Assembly (NCBI RefSeq): GCF_032118995.1
Contig: NC_092665.1
Span: forward strand, 17,039,810 to 17,103,809
Direction: 5' to 3'
DNA length: 64,000 nt
Source of the DNA: Asterias amurensis
Lineage: Eukaryota > Echinodermata > Asteroidea > Forcipulatida > Asteriidae
In this document: piece after piece, positions 46,540 through 59,960 of the stretch
How the letters are laid out: every line of letters starts with the position of its first letter
Position numbering within the stretch: position 1 is the stretch's first letter
Notes under the pieces: generated by a model
What the model was told of the DNA's origin: nothing
Database searches by the model: none
Seen by the model: only the letters and a program-made list of their open reading frames with translations
Made by a program: the position numbers and the translations under genes

Positions 46540-47930
46540 TTTTTGTTTCTCAATCTATTTTTTCCTGTCATCTTTTGTTTGCCATTTGATTAACAGTTGT
46601 CAAGGGACGTATCAAGCACGTTGTCTTTTACAAGTCATGTTAAGATACATTGCAGAGTGTTTTCAAGTTAGGATTTTTTTTTTAACAAAACATGTTTTAG
46701 ATTTATAATCAACACAACTTTTTTAATCAACATCCATTTGGCATTTCAAATCTTTATTAAAACTGACGGTACATCAGTTTCTGTAAGAGTGCAATTCACT
46801 CAAAGCTCATTGTTTATAATAAGAAACTTTGTACTGTGTCCAATGGAAATTTGAACCTACAAGATTCATTCACAATATAGATAGATGCCTAAAACTTGGT
46901 AAAGACTATGTACTAGATGTTATTTTCATCTGTCATCTTCTGTTTCCTGTCAAACACGAGAGATTCCTCAGAGACATTTCTTTAGTGTAGTTGGTGAAGA
47001 TCTGGAAATGGAGGCTTCTGCTGGAAAGTACTTCCAAGGAATTGGCCACACCGTACATTATTCAGGAAGGTCAGCATATTTTGGACAGGTGTGTTCTTAC
47101 AAAGTTGTACTATCCTTCTTAAATTAGTGTATTGTTCATTAGTCCATCACTATTTAGATGTGCATATTTTTGTAAGTTGGTTAAAAGTATCTCTTCATGG
47201 GCTTTAGTGTTTGATGAAAAAGTTTAACAAATACTAGGGCAATTTTTTTCTTCTTTCTTTATATATTTGTTTCATATGCTAGAAGTAATTTTTGTTGTGT
47301 GTTGGAGCCAAAATGTTGTTTTCCTAAAATAGGATGACATTTCAAGCTCTCTTACCTCACTTAAAAAAGCCCGGATGTGTACACACGAGACACAATATTT
47401 TTGCACAAAGATAAAATCAAATACATTGTGACATTGTTTACATGTAATTACACATTTTGTCAGCAACCTAGAATTTAAGTTTGTGTAAAATCTATCAAAA
47501 AGAAACTTTATTTACTGGAAGAAGAACAAGGCTAAATGATACTGTAGGTAAGGGGCTCAACAAGGAACAATTTTATGGAATATTTCATTTAGTTCAACCA
47601 TCATATTGATAAGGAGTACATGTTAAACAACTTTCTTTTTACTTCTAAAATCAGGAGAACAGTCTAGTCACTTTTTCTGTGAAAAGAAAAGTAATCTTAC
47701 TGGTTAGCTGGCTGTAGCTAAAAGATCTATGTGGTTGTTTCACCTATTGTTCAACTAAATACATTTTTGTTGCCCTTTAATGACAATTAATAAAACAAAA
47801 CAAAGTTGATGTCAAATTAATAATCAGATGTGAGGTGTATCAATTGGTATTTTCGTCTCTTATGTAAATATTTCCTGAATAAAAACCCAGTGTGACTTAC
47901 TGTAATGTTTGGAAAAATTATTGCATCTTT
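46540..47930 (+). other. DDOST 3'UTR and flank
   Basis: No additional gene. Candidate poly(A) signals AATAAA lie at 47789 and 47878. The satellite begins only about 50 bp after the second, so the DDOST transcript may end at or run into the array. Confidence 0.5.
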
Positions 47931-50900
47931 ACACAAGGCTAGATATAGCCTTGTACACCTGTTTAGCCAAAACTTGACAAGTACACAACCCACAAATTTT
48001 ACTTAGTACACTTTTTCAGTTGAAAAATGTGACAAGTATACAAGGCTTGCCTCCTACAACTTCTGAGCCAAAAAGCCTATAGCCCTTTGTACTTGTAATT
48101 TTGGCTGAAAAAGATCACAACACTATAGTGAACTTGTCAAATTTTGGCTGAAAAATGTCATAACCTTGTGATCTTTTTCAGCCAAAATTTGACAAGTGCA
48201 CAAGGCCTTGTGATTCTTTCCAGCAAAAATTTGATATACATGTAGCCTAGTGAACTTTTTCAACCAAAATTTGACAAGTTCACAAGGCTAAAAAAGCCTT
48301 GTGATCTTTTTAAGCCAAAATTTGACAAAGTTCACAAGGCTATAGCCTTGTGATCTTTTTAAGCCAACATTTGACAAAGTTCTTTTTCATCAAAAATTTG
48401 ACAAAGTTCACAAGGCTATAAGCCTTGTGATCTTTTTTAGCAAAAATTTGACAAAGTGATCTTTAAAATTTGACAAAGTTCACAAGGCTATATATAGCCT
48501 TGTGATCTTTTAAAGCAAATATTTGACAAAGTTCACAAGCCTTGTGATCTTTTTAAGCCAAATTTTACAAAGTTCACAAGGCTATAAGCCTTGTGATCTT
48601 TTTTAGCCCAAATTTGACAAAGTTCACAAGGCTAAAACCTTGTGATCTTTTTAACCAAAATTTAACAAAGTTCACAAGGCTATAACCTTGTGATCTTTTT
48701 CAGCAAAAATTTGACAAAGTTCACAAGGCTATAAGCCTTGTGATCTTTTAAAGCCCAAATTTGATAAAGTTCACAAGGCTATAGCCTTGTGATCTTTTTG
48801 AGCAAGAATTTGACAAAGTGATCTTTTTGAGCCAAAATTTTTTCAAAGTTCACAAGGCTATAGCCTTGTGATCTTTTTTAGCCCAAATTTGACAAAGTTC
48901 ACAAGGCTATAGCCTTGTGATCTTTTTAAGCAAAAATTTGACAAAGTTCACAAGGCTATAGCCTTGTGATCTTTTTGAGCAAGAATTTGACAAAGTGATC
49001 TTTTTGAGCCAAAATTTTTTCAAAGTTCACAAGGCTATAGCCTTGTGATCTTTTAAGCCAACTTTTGACAAAGTTCACAAGGCTATAACCTTGTGATCTT
49101 TTTAAGCCAAATTTTGACAAAGTTCACAAGGCTATAGCCTTGTGATCTTTTTAAGCCAACATTTGACAAAGTTCTTTTTCATCAAAAATTTGACAAAGTT
49201 CACAAGGAAGCCTTGTGATCTTTTTTAGCCCAAATTTGACAAAGTTCACAAGGCTATAGCCTTGTGATCTTTTTGAGCCAAAATTTTACAAAGTTCACAA
49301 GGCTATATATAGCCTTGTGATCTTTTAAGCCAACTTTTGACAAAGTTCACAAGGCTATAACCTTGTGATCTTTTTAAGCCAAATTTTGACAAAGTTCACA
49401 AGGCTATAGCCTTGTGATCTTTTTAAGCCAACATTTGACAAAGTTCTTTTTCATCAAAAATTTGACAAAGTTCACAAGGAAGCCTTGTGATCTTTTTGAG
49501 CCAAAATTTTACAAAGTTCACAAGGCTATAGCCTTGTGATCTTTTTAACCAAAATTAAACAAAGTTCACAAGGCTATATATAGCCTTGTGATCTTTTTAA
49601 GCCAAATTTTGACAAAGTTCACAAGGCTATAGCCTTGTGATCTTTTTAAGCAAATATTTGACAAAGTTCACAAGGCCTTGTGATCTTTTTAAGCCAACAT
49701 TTGACAAAATTCTTTTTCATCAAACAATTTGACAAAGTTCACAAGGCTAAAAGCCTTGTGATCTTTTTCAGCCAAAATTTTACAAATTTCACAAGGCTAT
49801 AGCCTTGTGATCTTTTAAGCCCAAGTTTGACAAAGTTCACAAGGCTATAACCTTGTGATCTTTTTCAGCAAAAATTTGACAAAGTTCACAAGGCTATAGC
49901 CTTGCGATCTTTTTAAGCCAACATTTGACAAAGTTCACAAGGCTATAGCCTTGTGACAAAATTTGACAAAGTGATCTTTTTAAGCCAAAATTTTACAAAG
50001 TTCACAAGGCTCTTTTTCATCAAAAATTTGACAAAGTTCACAAGGCTATAGTTAAGCCTTGTGATCTTTTTCAGCAAAAATTTGTCAAAGTTCACAAGGC
50101 TATAGCCTTGTGATCTGTTTCAGCAAAAACTTGACAAAGTTCACAAGGCTATAAGCCTTGTGATCTTTTAAAGCCCAAATTTGATAAAGTTCACAAGGCT
50201 ATAGCCTTGTGATCTTTTTGAGCAAGAATTTGACAAAGTGATCTTTTTGAGCCAAAATTTTTTCAAAGTTCACAAGGCTATAGCCTTGTGATCTTTTTTA
50301 GCCCAAATTTGACAAAGTTCACAAGGCTATAGCCTTGTGATCTTTTTAAGCAAAAATTTGACAAAGTTCACAAGGCTATAGCCTTGTGATCTTTTTGAGC
50401 AAGAATTTGACAAAGTGATCTTTTTGAGCCATAATTTTTTCAAAGTTCACAAGGCTATAGCCTTGTGATCTTTTAAGCCAACTTTTGACAAAGTTCACAA
50501 GGCTATAACCTTGTGATCTTTTTAAGCCAAATTTTGACAAAGTTCACAAGGCTATAGCCTTGTGATCTTTTTAAGCCAACATTTGACAAAGTTCTTTTTC
50601 ATCAAAAATTTGACAAAGTTCACAAGGAAGCCTTGTGATCTTTTTTAGCCCAAATTTGACAAAGTTCACAAGGCTATAGCCTTGTGATCTTTTTGAGCCA
50701 AAATTTTACAAAGTTCACAAGGCTATATATAGCCTTGTGATCTTTTAAGCCAACTTTTGACAAAGTTCACAAGGCTATAACCTTGTGATCTTTTTAAGCC
50801 AAATTTTGACAAAGTTCACAAGGCTATAGCCTTGTGATCTTTTTAAGCCAACATTTGACAAAGTTCTTTTTCATCAAAAATTTGACAAAGTTCACAAGGA

Positions 50901-53900
50901 AGCCTTGTGATCTTTTTGAGCCAAAATTTTACAAAGTTCACAAGGCTATAGCCTTGTGATCTTTTTAACCAAAATTAAACAAAGTTCACAAGGCTATATA
51001 TAGCCTTGTGATCTTTTTAAGCCAAATTTTGACAAAGTTCACAAGGCTATAGCCTTGTGATCTTTTTAAGCAAATATTTGACAAAGTTCACAAGGCCTTG
51101 TGATCTTTTTAAGCCAACATTTGACAAAATTCTTTTTCATCAAACAATTTGACAAAGTTCACAAGGCTAAAAGCCTTGTGATCTTTTTCAGCCAAAATTT
51201 TACAAATTTCACAAGGCTATAGCCTTGTGATCTTTTAAGCCCAAGTTTGACAAAGTTCACAAGGCTATAACCTTGTGATCTTTTTCAGCAAAAATTTGAC
51301 AAAGTTCTTTTTCATCAAAAATTTGACAAAGTTCACAAGGCCTTGTGATCTTTTTCAGCAAAAAATTGACAAAGTTCACAAGGCTATAGCCTTGCGATCT
51401 TTTTAAGCCAACATTTGACAAAGTTCACAAGGCTATAGTTAAGCCTTGTGATCTTTTTCAGCAAAAATTTGTCAAAGTTCACAAGGCTATAGCCTTGTGA
51501 TCTTTTTGAGCAAGAATTTGACAAAGTGATCTTTTTGAGCCAAAATTTTTTCAAAGTTCACAAGGCTATAGCCTTGTGATCTTTTTAAGCAAAAATTTGA
51601 CAAAGTTCACAAGGCCTTGTGATCTTTTTAAGCCCAAGTTTGACAAAGTTCACAAGGCTATAGCCTAGTGATCTTTTTAAGCCAAATTTTGACAAAGTTC
51701 ACAAGGCTATAACCTTGTGATCTTTTTCAGCAAAAATTTGACAAAGTTCACAAGGCTATAGCCTTGTAATCTTTTAAAGCCAACACTTGACAAAGTTCTT
51801 TTTCATCAAAAATTTGACAAAGTTCATAAGGCTTATAAATAAGCCTTGTGATCTTTTTTAGCCCAAATTTGACAAAGTTCACAAGGCTATAGCCTTGTAT
51901 TCTTTTTTAGCAAAAATTTGACAAAGTGATCTTTTTGAGCCAAAATTTTACAAAGTTCACAAGGCTATAAGCCTTGTGATCTTTTTTAGCCCAAATTTGA
52001 CAAAGTTCACAAGGCTAAAACCTTGTGATCTTTTTAACCAAAATTTAACAAAGTTCACAAGGCTATAACCTTGTGATCTTTTTCAGCAAAAATTTGACAA
52101 AGTTCACAAGGCTATAAGCCTTGTGATCTTTTAAAGCCCAAATTTGATAAAGTTCACAAGGCTATAGCCTTGTGATCTTTTTGAGCAAGAATTTGACAAA
52201 GTGATCTTTTTGAGCCAAAATTTTTTCAAAGTTCACAAGGCTATAGCCTTGTGATCTTTTTTAGCCCAAATTTGACAAAGTTCACAAGGCCTTGTGATCT
52301 TTTTAAGCAAAAATTTGACAAAGTTCACAAGGCTATAGCCTTGTGATCTTTTTGAGCAAGAATTTGACAAAGTGATCTTTTTGAGCCAAAACTTTTTCAA
52401 AGTTCACAAGGCTATAGCCTTGTGATCTTTTAAGCCAACTTTTGACAAAGTTCACAAGGCTATAACCTTGTGATCTTTTTAAGCCAAATTTTGACAAAGT
52501 TCACAAGGCTATAGCCTTGTGATCTTTTTAAGCCAACATTTGACAAAGTTCTTTTTCATCAAAAATTTGACCAAGTTCACAAGGAAGCCTTGTGATCTTT
52601 TTTAGCCCAAATTTGACAAAGTTCACAAGGCTATAGCCTTGTGATCTTTTTGAGCCAAAATTTTACAAAGTTCACAAGGCTATATATAGCCTTGTGATCT
52701 TTTAAGCCAACTTTTGACAAAGTTCACAAGGCAATAACCTTGTGATCTTTTTAAGCCAAATTTTGACAAAGTTCACAAGGCTATAGCCTTGTGATCTTTT
52801 TAAGCCAACATTTGACAAAGTTCTTTTTCATCAAAAATTTGACAAAGTTCACAAGGAAGCCTTGTGATCTTTTTGAGCCAAAATTTTACAAAGTTCACAA
52901 GGCTATAGCCTTGTGATCTTTTTAACCAAAATTAAACAAAGTTCACAAGGCTATATATAGCCTTGTGATCTTTTTAAGCCAAATTTTGACAAAGTTCACA
53001 AGGCTATAGCCTTGTGATCTTTTTAAGCAAATATTTGACAAAGTTCACAAGGCCTTGTGATCTTTTTAAGCCAACATTTGACAAAATTCTTTTTCATCAA
53101 ACAATTTGACAAAGTTCACAAGGCTAAAAGCCTTGTGATCTTTTTCAGCCAAAATTTTACAAATTTCACAAGGCTATAGCCTTGTGATCTTTTAAGCCCA
53201 AGTTTGACAAAGTTCACAAGGCTATAACCTTGTGATCTTTTTCAGCAAAAATTTGACAAAGTTCTTTTTCATCAAAAATTTGACAAAGTTCACAAGGCCT
53301 TGTGATCTTTTTCAGCAAAAATTTGACAAAGTTCACAAGGCTATAGTTAAGCCTTGTGATCTTTTTCAGCAAAAATTTGACAAAGTTCACAAGGCTATAG
53401 CCTTGCGATCTTTTTAAGCCAACATTTGACAAAATTCACAAGGCAATAGCCTTGTGACAAAATTTGACAAAGTGATCTTTTTAAGCCAAAATTTGACAAA
53501 GTTCACAGGGCTCTTTTTCATCAAAAATTTGACAAAGTTCACAAGTTAAGCCTTGTGATCTTTTTCAGCAAAAATTTGACAAAGTTCACAAGGCTATATA
53601 GCCTTGTGATCTTTTTCAGCCAAATTTTACGAAGTTCACAAGGCTATAGCCTTGTGATCTGTTTCAGCAAAAATTTGACAAAGTTCACAAGGCTATAGCC
53701 TTGTGATCTTTTTAAGCCAAATTTTGACAAAGTTCACAAGGCTATAACCTTGTGATCTTTTTCAGCAAAAATTTGACAATGTTCACAAGGCTATAACCTT
53801 GTGATCTTTTTAAGCCAAATTTTGACAAAGTTCACAAGGCTATAGCCTTGTGATCTTTTTAAGCCAACACTTGACAAAGTTCTTTTTTATCAAAAATTTG

Positions 53901-56090
53901 ACAAAGTTCACAAGGCCTTGTGATCTTTTTCAGCAAAAATTTGACAAAGTTCACAAGGCTATAGCCTTGCGATCTTTTTAAGCCAACATTTGACAAAGTT
54001 CACAAGGCTATAGCCTTGTGACAAAATTCGACAAATTGATCGTTTTAAGCGAAAATTTTACAAAGTTCACAAGGCTCTTTTTCATCAAAAATTTGACAAA
54101 GTTCACAAGGCTATAGTTACGCCTTGTGATCTTTTTCAGCAAAAATTTGTCAAAATTCACAAGGCCATAGCCTTGTGATCTTTTTCAGCCAAATTTTACG
54201 AAGTTCACAAGGCTATAGCCTTGTGATCTTTTTTAGCCCAAATTTGACAAAGTTCACAAGGCTATAGCCTTGTGATCTTTTTAAGCAAAAATTGACAAAG
54301 TTCACAAGGCTATAGCCTTGTGATCTTTTTAAGCCCAAGTTCGACAAAGTTCACAAGGCTATAGCCTTGTGATCTTTTTAAGCCAAATTTTGACAAAGTT
54401 CACAAGGCTATAACCTTGTGATCTTTTTCAGCAAAAATTTGACAAAGTTCACAAGGCTATAGCCTTGTAATCTTTTAAAGCCAACACTTGACAAAGTTCT
54501 TTTTCATCAAAAATTTGACAAAGTTCACAAGGCTTATAAATAAGCCTTGTGATCTTTTTTAGCCCAAATTTGACAAAGTTCACAAGGCTATAGCCTTGTA
54601 TTCTTTTTTAGCAAAAATTTGACAAAGTGATCTTTTTGAGCCAAAATTTTACAAAGTTCACAAGGCTATAAGCCTTGCGATTTTTTTTAGCCCAAATTTG
54701 ACAAAGTTCACAAGGCTAAAACCTTGTGATCTTTTTAACCAAAATTTAACAAAGTTCACAAGGCTAAAACCTTGTGATCTTTTTCAGCAAAAATTTGACA
54801 AAGTTCACAAGGCTATGCGATCTTTTTAAGCCAACAAAATCTTTTTAAGCCTTGTGACAAAATTTGACAAAGTGATCTTTTTAAGCCAAAATTTTACAAA
54901 GTTCACAAGGCTCTTTTTCATCAAAAATTTGACAAAGTTCACAAGGCTATAGTTAAGCCTTGTGATCTGTTTCAGCAAAAATTTGACAAAGTTCACAAGG
55001 CTATATAGCCTTGTGATCTTTTTGAGCAAGAATTTGACAAAGTGATCTTTTTGAGCCAAAATTTTTTCAAAGTTCACAAGGCTATAGCCTTGTGATCTTT
55101 TTTAGCCCAAATTTGACAAAGTTCACAAGGCTATAGCCTTGTGATCTTTTTAAGCAAAAATTTGACAAAGTTCACAAGGCTTATAAAGCCAACTTTTGAC
55201 AAAGTTCACAAGGCTATAGCCTTGTGATCTTTTTAAGCAAAAATTTGACAAAGTTCACAAGGCTATAGCCTTGTGATCTTTTTATGCCAAATTTTGACAA
55301 AGTTCACAAGGCTATAGCCTTGTGATCTTTTTGAGCAAGAATTTGACAAAGTGATCTTTTTGAGCCAAAATTTTTTCAAAGTTCACAAGGCTATAGCCTT
55401 GTGATCTTTTTTAGCCCAAATTTGACAAAGTTCACAAGGCTATAGCCTTGTGATCTTTTTAAGCAAAAATTTGACAAAGTTCACAAGGCTTATAAAGCCA
55501 ACTTTTGACAAAGTTCACAAGGCAAGCCTTGTGATCTTTTTCAGTCATAAATTGACAAGTTTACAAGGCTTTGTGATCTTTTACAGCAAAATTTTGACAA
55601 GTTCACAAGCCTTGTGATCTTTTTCAGCCAAAATTTGACAAAGTTCACAAGGCTATAGCCTTGTGATTCGTTCAGCCAAAATTTGATATACATGTAGCCT
55701 AGGCTATATATAGCCTTATGATCTTTATAACTTTTTCAGAAAAAATTTGACCAAGTTCACAAGGCTATAGCCATGTGATCTTTAGAACTTTTTAAGCCAA
55801 AATTTGAACCAGAGTTTGAAAAAGTTCTCAAGACTATGTGCTATTTGCTATGCTATGTGCTAGCCTTGTGCTATTTTTCAGCCAAAATTTGACAAGTTCA
55901 TTTCTTCGAAGAACTTTTTCGGCAAAGAAATTGACAAAGTTCTTGTGAAAAAGTTCACAATGCTATAGGCATGTTAACTTTTTAAACCAAAATTTGACAA
56001 GTTCACAAGGCTATAATAGTCTTGGCTTAAAAAGATAGCTTCGTGAAATTTTGGCTGAACAAGTTCACAAGGCCATAATAAGCCCTGTGG
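47931..56090. repeat. 8.1 kb satellite of ~49-bp palindromic units
   Basis: The consensus is about 49 bp: a core CACAAGGCTATAGCCTTGTG, a perfect 20-bp palindrome, followed by ATCTTTTTNAGCCAAAATTT and GACAAAGTT. Variants differ in the palindrome centre (TATA, TATATATA, TA, none, or AACC breaking symmetry) and in the linker, with a truncated unit CTTTTTCATCAAAAATTTGA. Multi-unit blocks recur, for example starting at 48731, 50151 and 52114, showing higher-order structure. Units at both edges (47.93-48.3 and 55.5-56.09 kb) are more diverged than the interior. Open frames inside, such as the VNFVKFLLKKI repeats, are translations of the satellite and not genes. Confidence 0.97.
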
Positions 56091-56448
56091 TCTTTTGAAT
56101 CCCTGGGCTGTTCATTCATGACCTCCAGAAGAGCTGCAAGGATGTCTTGATGACTCTGATGTATTATGTGTTGACTCTGCTAATTACCCTGCAGCCTTCA
56201 AGATGTCAGTACAGGGTGTGACTCCCTCCATACTTGGTTTAAGCATGGTTTCAGGAACTACTGGCAGGGAAACATAAAGTTAACAGATAATTTGTATGCA
56301 ATTGCAGGCCAACATCTTTGCCTGGTGCAAAATCTCTTGCAGGGTTAATTAGCGACCCCTCCCAAGTGTCATCATTCTTTAAAGTGTATTAAGTGATCTA
56401 TGCGTTAACGATTGATGTACGAACCATTATTTACACTTTTGGGGGTTG

Positions 56449-56839
56449 AAAGGTTCTATGTACTTTTTTCAACACAAAACACAATGTCCACAGATTTACG
56501 TTAAACTTATACAGTTTAAAGATTATGACTGTAGAAAGCTTCCCTTGAAAATTTAATTACTGAGGTGCTGTAGTTTTTGAGAAATGAGTAAACAAATATT
56601 TTTCGTCTCAGTTTTAGCATGTAAAAATGTATTTAACCAGTTATGCTGTGATTATGGTATAATACCATATTGGTTAATGGGATTTAACATGCTTGCAACT
56701 TGTTCTACTCATTTATCAAAAACTACACAACCTCAGTAAGTAATATTTGAAGGGGAGCTTTCTACTATCATTATTTTATAACCCTGTAAGTTTATTGTAA
56801 ATCTGTGGACATTTTCAAAAAGTACCCAAATCCTTAAAG
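56449..56839. repeat. Foldback MITE family 'GTCCACAGATTTACAT', copy 2
   Basis: AATGTCCACAGATTTACGTT on the left and TAAATCTGTGGACATT on the right, with AGAAAGCTTCCC / GGGAGCTTTCT pairing inside. Confidence 0.88.
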
Positions 56840-57185
56840 TAGCTCGTATTAGACCACATATAAAAAAAATTACCCTACTCTGTGAGAAAGTAGAACATAC
56901 AATATCCTTTTTTTTCCCCTCCTTTTTATTCAGAGCAACAGGCACAATTATCATAGAGCTCAATTTTGGATTGGTGGTTACTAAAAAAGTACTTTCTGTG
57001 AAGTTACCTTTTACTGGAGCGTGAAACTCCTGTCAGAGACATCTAACTGTTGTCAAATAGACGTCACTGGAGATTACAAAGCCTCACTGCAACAGAAACA
57101 ATTTACATTATTTAAATTGTTTACAAACGTTATCGATAAGTAAAACAAATTTGTTTTGGTTCAATCACAAGCCAATAACTTCTCA

Positions 57186-57494
57186 AAATGTCCACAGATT
57201 TGCATTAAACTTACAGGGTCTGAAGATATACTAGAAAGCTTCCCTTGAAATGTTACTTAGTTATGAGCAGCAATTTTTGAGAGATGAGTTAAACAATGTC
57301 AGTGAGATGAAAATAATATTAGCATGTAAAAACTGAGACGTAATTTACTTTCGTGATTGTTTTTCTCATTTCTCAAAAACTAAGTAATACTTTAAAGGAA
57401 GCTTTCGACTATCATTATCTTCAAACTGTTTAAGTTTAAAGTTAATCTGTGGACAATTTGTTTTGTGTTAGAAAACAGTACATAGACCCTTTAA
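57186..57494. repeat. Foldback MITE family 'GTCCACAGATTTACAT', copy 3
   Basis: Left AATGTCCACAGATTTGCATT and right TTAATCTGTGGACAATTTG are inverted. The left terminus is truncated or diverged. Confidence 0.85.
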
Positions 57495-57633
57495 AACTTC
57501 AACATTATAGCTGGCTGAACACAGGCAGTTTAATCAGTTAATTTGGGCCAAAGTTGAAAACCAGTTCCCGCATTTTCTTTTTACTTATGCAAGTTCGCCC
57601 AAAACAAGGCTAAAAGCCACTCTAGGTAAAGGG

Positions 57634-58700
57634 CTACAAGGAAGAAAACATAGAAAAACAGAAACTCAGTGGAGCTGAAATGATATTCCTAATAAAAAAG
57701 GGCAGATCATACAATGAAGGGAAACATGCACCAGGCAAGGAGTTCCAAAGAGATGCATTACCAGGGAAAAAGCTACTTGAGTAGCTGTTTGTTCTACATC
57801 TCATCACAGCCACAGTATAAGGATGAGAACAAGCAGAAAGCCTGGTCTCATGCTCATAGACCCCTTGATACGAAGTACAAGGTTGGATAGACTGGTGGAA
57901 CATTTTCCATGGAAACAACTGTAAAACAGACAGAGGGTGGGAAAGGGGTTGAGTGTAGATCCTACTTCTGCTCCAACCAGGTTAACAATCGCTTCTGCAC
58001 TCCATCTAGTAAGGATGAAAGGCAGGCAGAAGCTCCAGCCCAAATATGGCAACAGTACTCCATGAGGGGACATATAGTTAGGGAACTTCCAAGCTCGATA
58101 CAGACGTTCTACTCACATGAAAGCACTCCTGGCGATACCTGAGATATACACCTGCCAACCTCTATTTACTGGAGATGTTAAGACCAAGCAGGCGCAAGTG
58201 TGACACCTCAGGCAAAGTCGACGAATCCATATGAACGAAGGGAAATGTACCATCTCTAGAGCAAGCAAGTGACAGTAGGTTAGTTCTTAGTATGGAAGGT
58301 GACCAGCCAGTTGTTTCCCCACTTCAGTCCGTTCTCTAAATCATTATTGACTGAGGCACCCACCTCACCACGAGAAGTGCTAGAAGAGTCTCAGGAAATA
58401 CAGTAGAGGGTAGAATCATCAGCATACATGGCAAGCTCAGACAAAATCACATAAGGTAAAATCGTTAATGTACACAACAGAGAGAGTAGGACCAAGGACA
58501 GAGCCCTGGGGAACACCTGAATTGATAGAGCGAGTAGGACAAGATTGGCCAGCAAGCGCAACCTTCAACTTGCAGTTGGAAAGGAAGGCAGAAATGTTTG
58601 ATGTTTTTCTTGTTAAAAATAAGAAACAGATCACAGGTCCAGCAGTTTGATAAAGTTTAGGCCTGAAAAATTGAAATTGATAAACTAGAAAAGGCCTTAG
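57634..58700 (-). mobile_element. Non-LTR retrotransposon (LINE) reverse-transcriptase remnant
   Basis: Minus-strand frames carry, in order, the RT block GVPQGSVLGPTLS..YIND (about 58475-58520), the catalytic box YADD (58415-58426), an EYCCHIWAGAS-type post-RT segment (about 58060) and a C-terminal SYSSSFFPGNASLWNSLPG (about 57750). These fall in different frames separated by stops, so the element is dead. About 1.07 kb of the ORF2 3' half remains; no endonuclease part or poly(A) tail was found. The order and spacing fit CR1/Jockey-type LINEs. Confidence 0.85.
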
Positions 58701-59740
58701 TCCCACAGTTTGATCAAATTTAGGACTAAATTAAAATACATAAGAAGGGTGTGATTCAAAGAGTTTTATCATTTTTTGGGGTTAACATTTTTAAGAAAGA
58801 TCACAAAGGGGTAAGTCCAGCAATTACATCACATTCTGGTAAAAAAACAAGGAAAATTACAAGGGTAAAGTCCAGCGGTTGTGTGAAACTCCGGGGAAAG
58901 TAAAAAAGATTAGAAGGGGGTTGTGATAACCTGTAGTTGATTATTGTGTTAGCGCCCCCTATTGACTGGTTTTTTATTAAAGGGATGCTGCAGTGAATTA
59001 AAATAAAAAAGTTAATTTTGCTGTCATTTATTTCTGATATATGTATTGAACATCAATAAAATGTGTTTTGTTTTTTTCCCCGACATATCTCACTTGCGTA
59101 ATTAGCGAATAAGCCATGCCCCCCCCTTTTGTGGAATGTTACCGCCCCCCTTCCATCGACGTCACGTCGGGAATTTAAACATATCGTCAGCAAAAAGAGT
59201 CTGGTCCCTAACTACACGCGCCTAGGTACCAGGCCCACAGTGCACACGTCTCTATATGCACACAGCCAGGGGGCCCGACGGCTCGGGTTCCTGACATGGC
59301 GTCACATGAAGGTTCCCTTTTAGGGGCGGGGTGGGTTCCCCTAATCTCTTGAAAACCACTTTTAAAATACTTGCGCATTAAAAAAAAAAAAAAAAAAAAA
59401 AAAAATTCATGTTTAAAAAGTCATGTTCAATCGTTTAAACAAAAAAAAAACACTGCAGCCGCCCTTTAAAGTCATGTACACATGGTTCGTTAACCTAATC
59501 CAGTGAGTTAAAGTCAGTAATTGAGTTACTACAGGGGTAACCATCAGTTTGATACAATTTAGGTTTTAAATTGATAAAATCACAAGGGGAAAGTCCAGCG
59601 GTTTTATCAAATGTTTGTCCAAAATTGAGAAAAATCACACAAGGGGTAACTCCAGCAGCTCATCCAAATGTTGGCCTAAAATGCCAAAAGATTTACAATT
59701 GGTAATTCCAGGAGTTGTATCAAATTTTTGTGACAGATTG
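58620..59740. repeat. Degenerate tandem repeat 'GTAAGTCCAGC', split by a MITE
   Basis: About eight loose copies of a 60-80 bp unit (CACAAGGGGTAAGTCCAGC, then a TTTGATCAAATTTAGG-type stretch) occur at 58625-58920 and continue at 59560-59740. The MITE at 58977-59470 has inserted between the two halves. Confidence 0.65.
58977..59470. repeat. MITE with TTAAAGGGATGCTGCAGTG ends
   Basis: TTAAAGGGATGCTGCAGTG and CACTGCAGCCGCCCTTTAA are imperfect terminal inverted repeats. An internal GC-rich part (CGTCACGTCGGG, CCTAGGTACCAGG) contrasts with the AT-rich surroundings, and a poly(A) run is at about 59380-59405. Confidence 0.8.
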
Positions 59741-59794
59741 TTCACATGCCAAATCTTTTGCAGGGGTAATTAAACCCCCCTCAGTTGTCAAATG

Positions 59795-59960
59795 GGCATT
59801 CGTAGTGGCTCAGTGATTTCTCCCAGGCTTTTTACCCAAGTGGACCTTGGTTCAAATCTTGCACCAGAACCATGTGGACTGGCTTTTCAATCCCTTTATG
59901 ATTGGGTGATGTTCACTTATTTGAGGTTTTCCTCTGACATCTAAAACTGACATTACTTCA
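59795..59960 (+). mobile_element. tRNA-derived SINE
   Basis: Polymerase III boxes: A-like TGGCTCAGTGA at 59806 and B-like GGTTCAAATCT at 59849, with a tRNA-like spacing, followed by a non-tRNA body ending near GGTTTTCCTCTGACATC. Diverged copy. Confidence 0.6.

Noticed and set aside
53214-55077. Repetitive frames (VNFVKFLLKKITR-type) in the satellite
   Set aside because: Translation of a ~49-bp satellite; frames are interrupted, appear on both strands and have no start or splice context.
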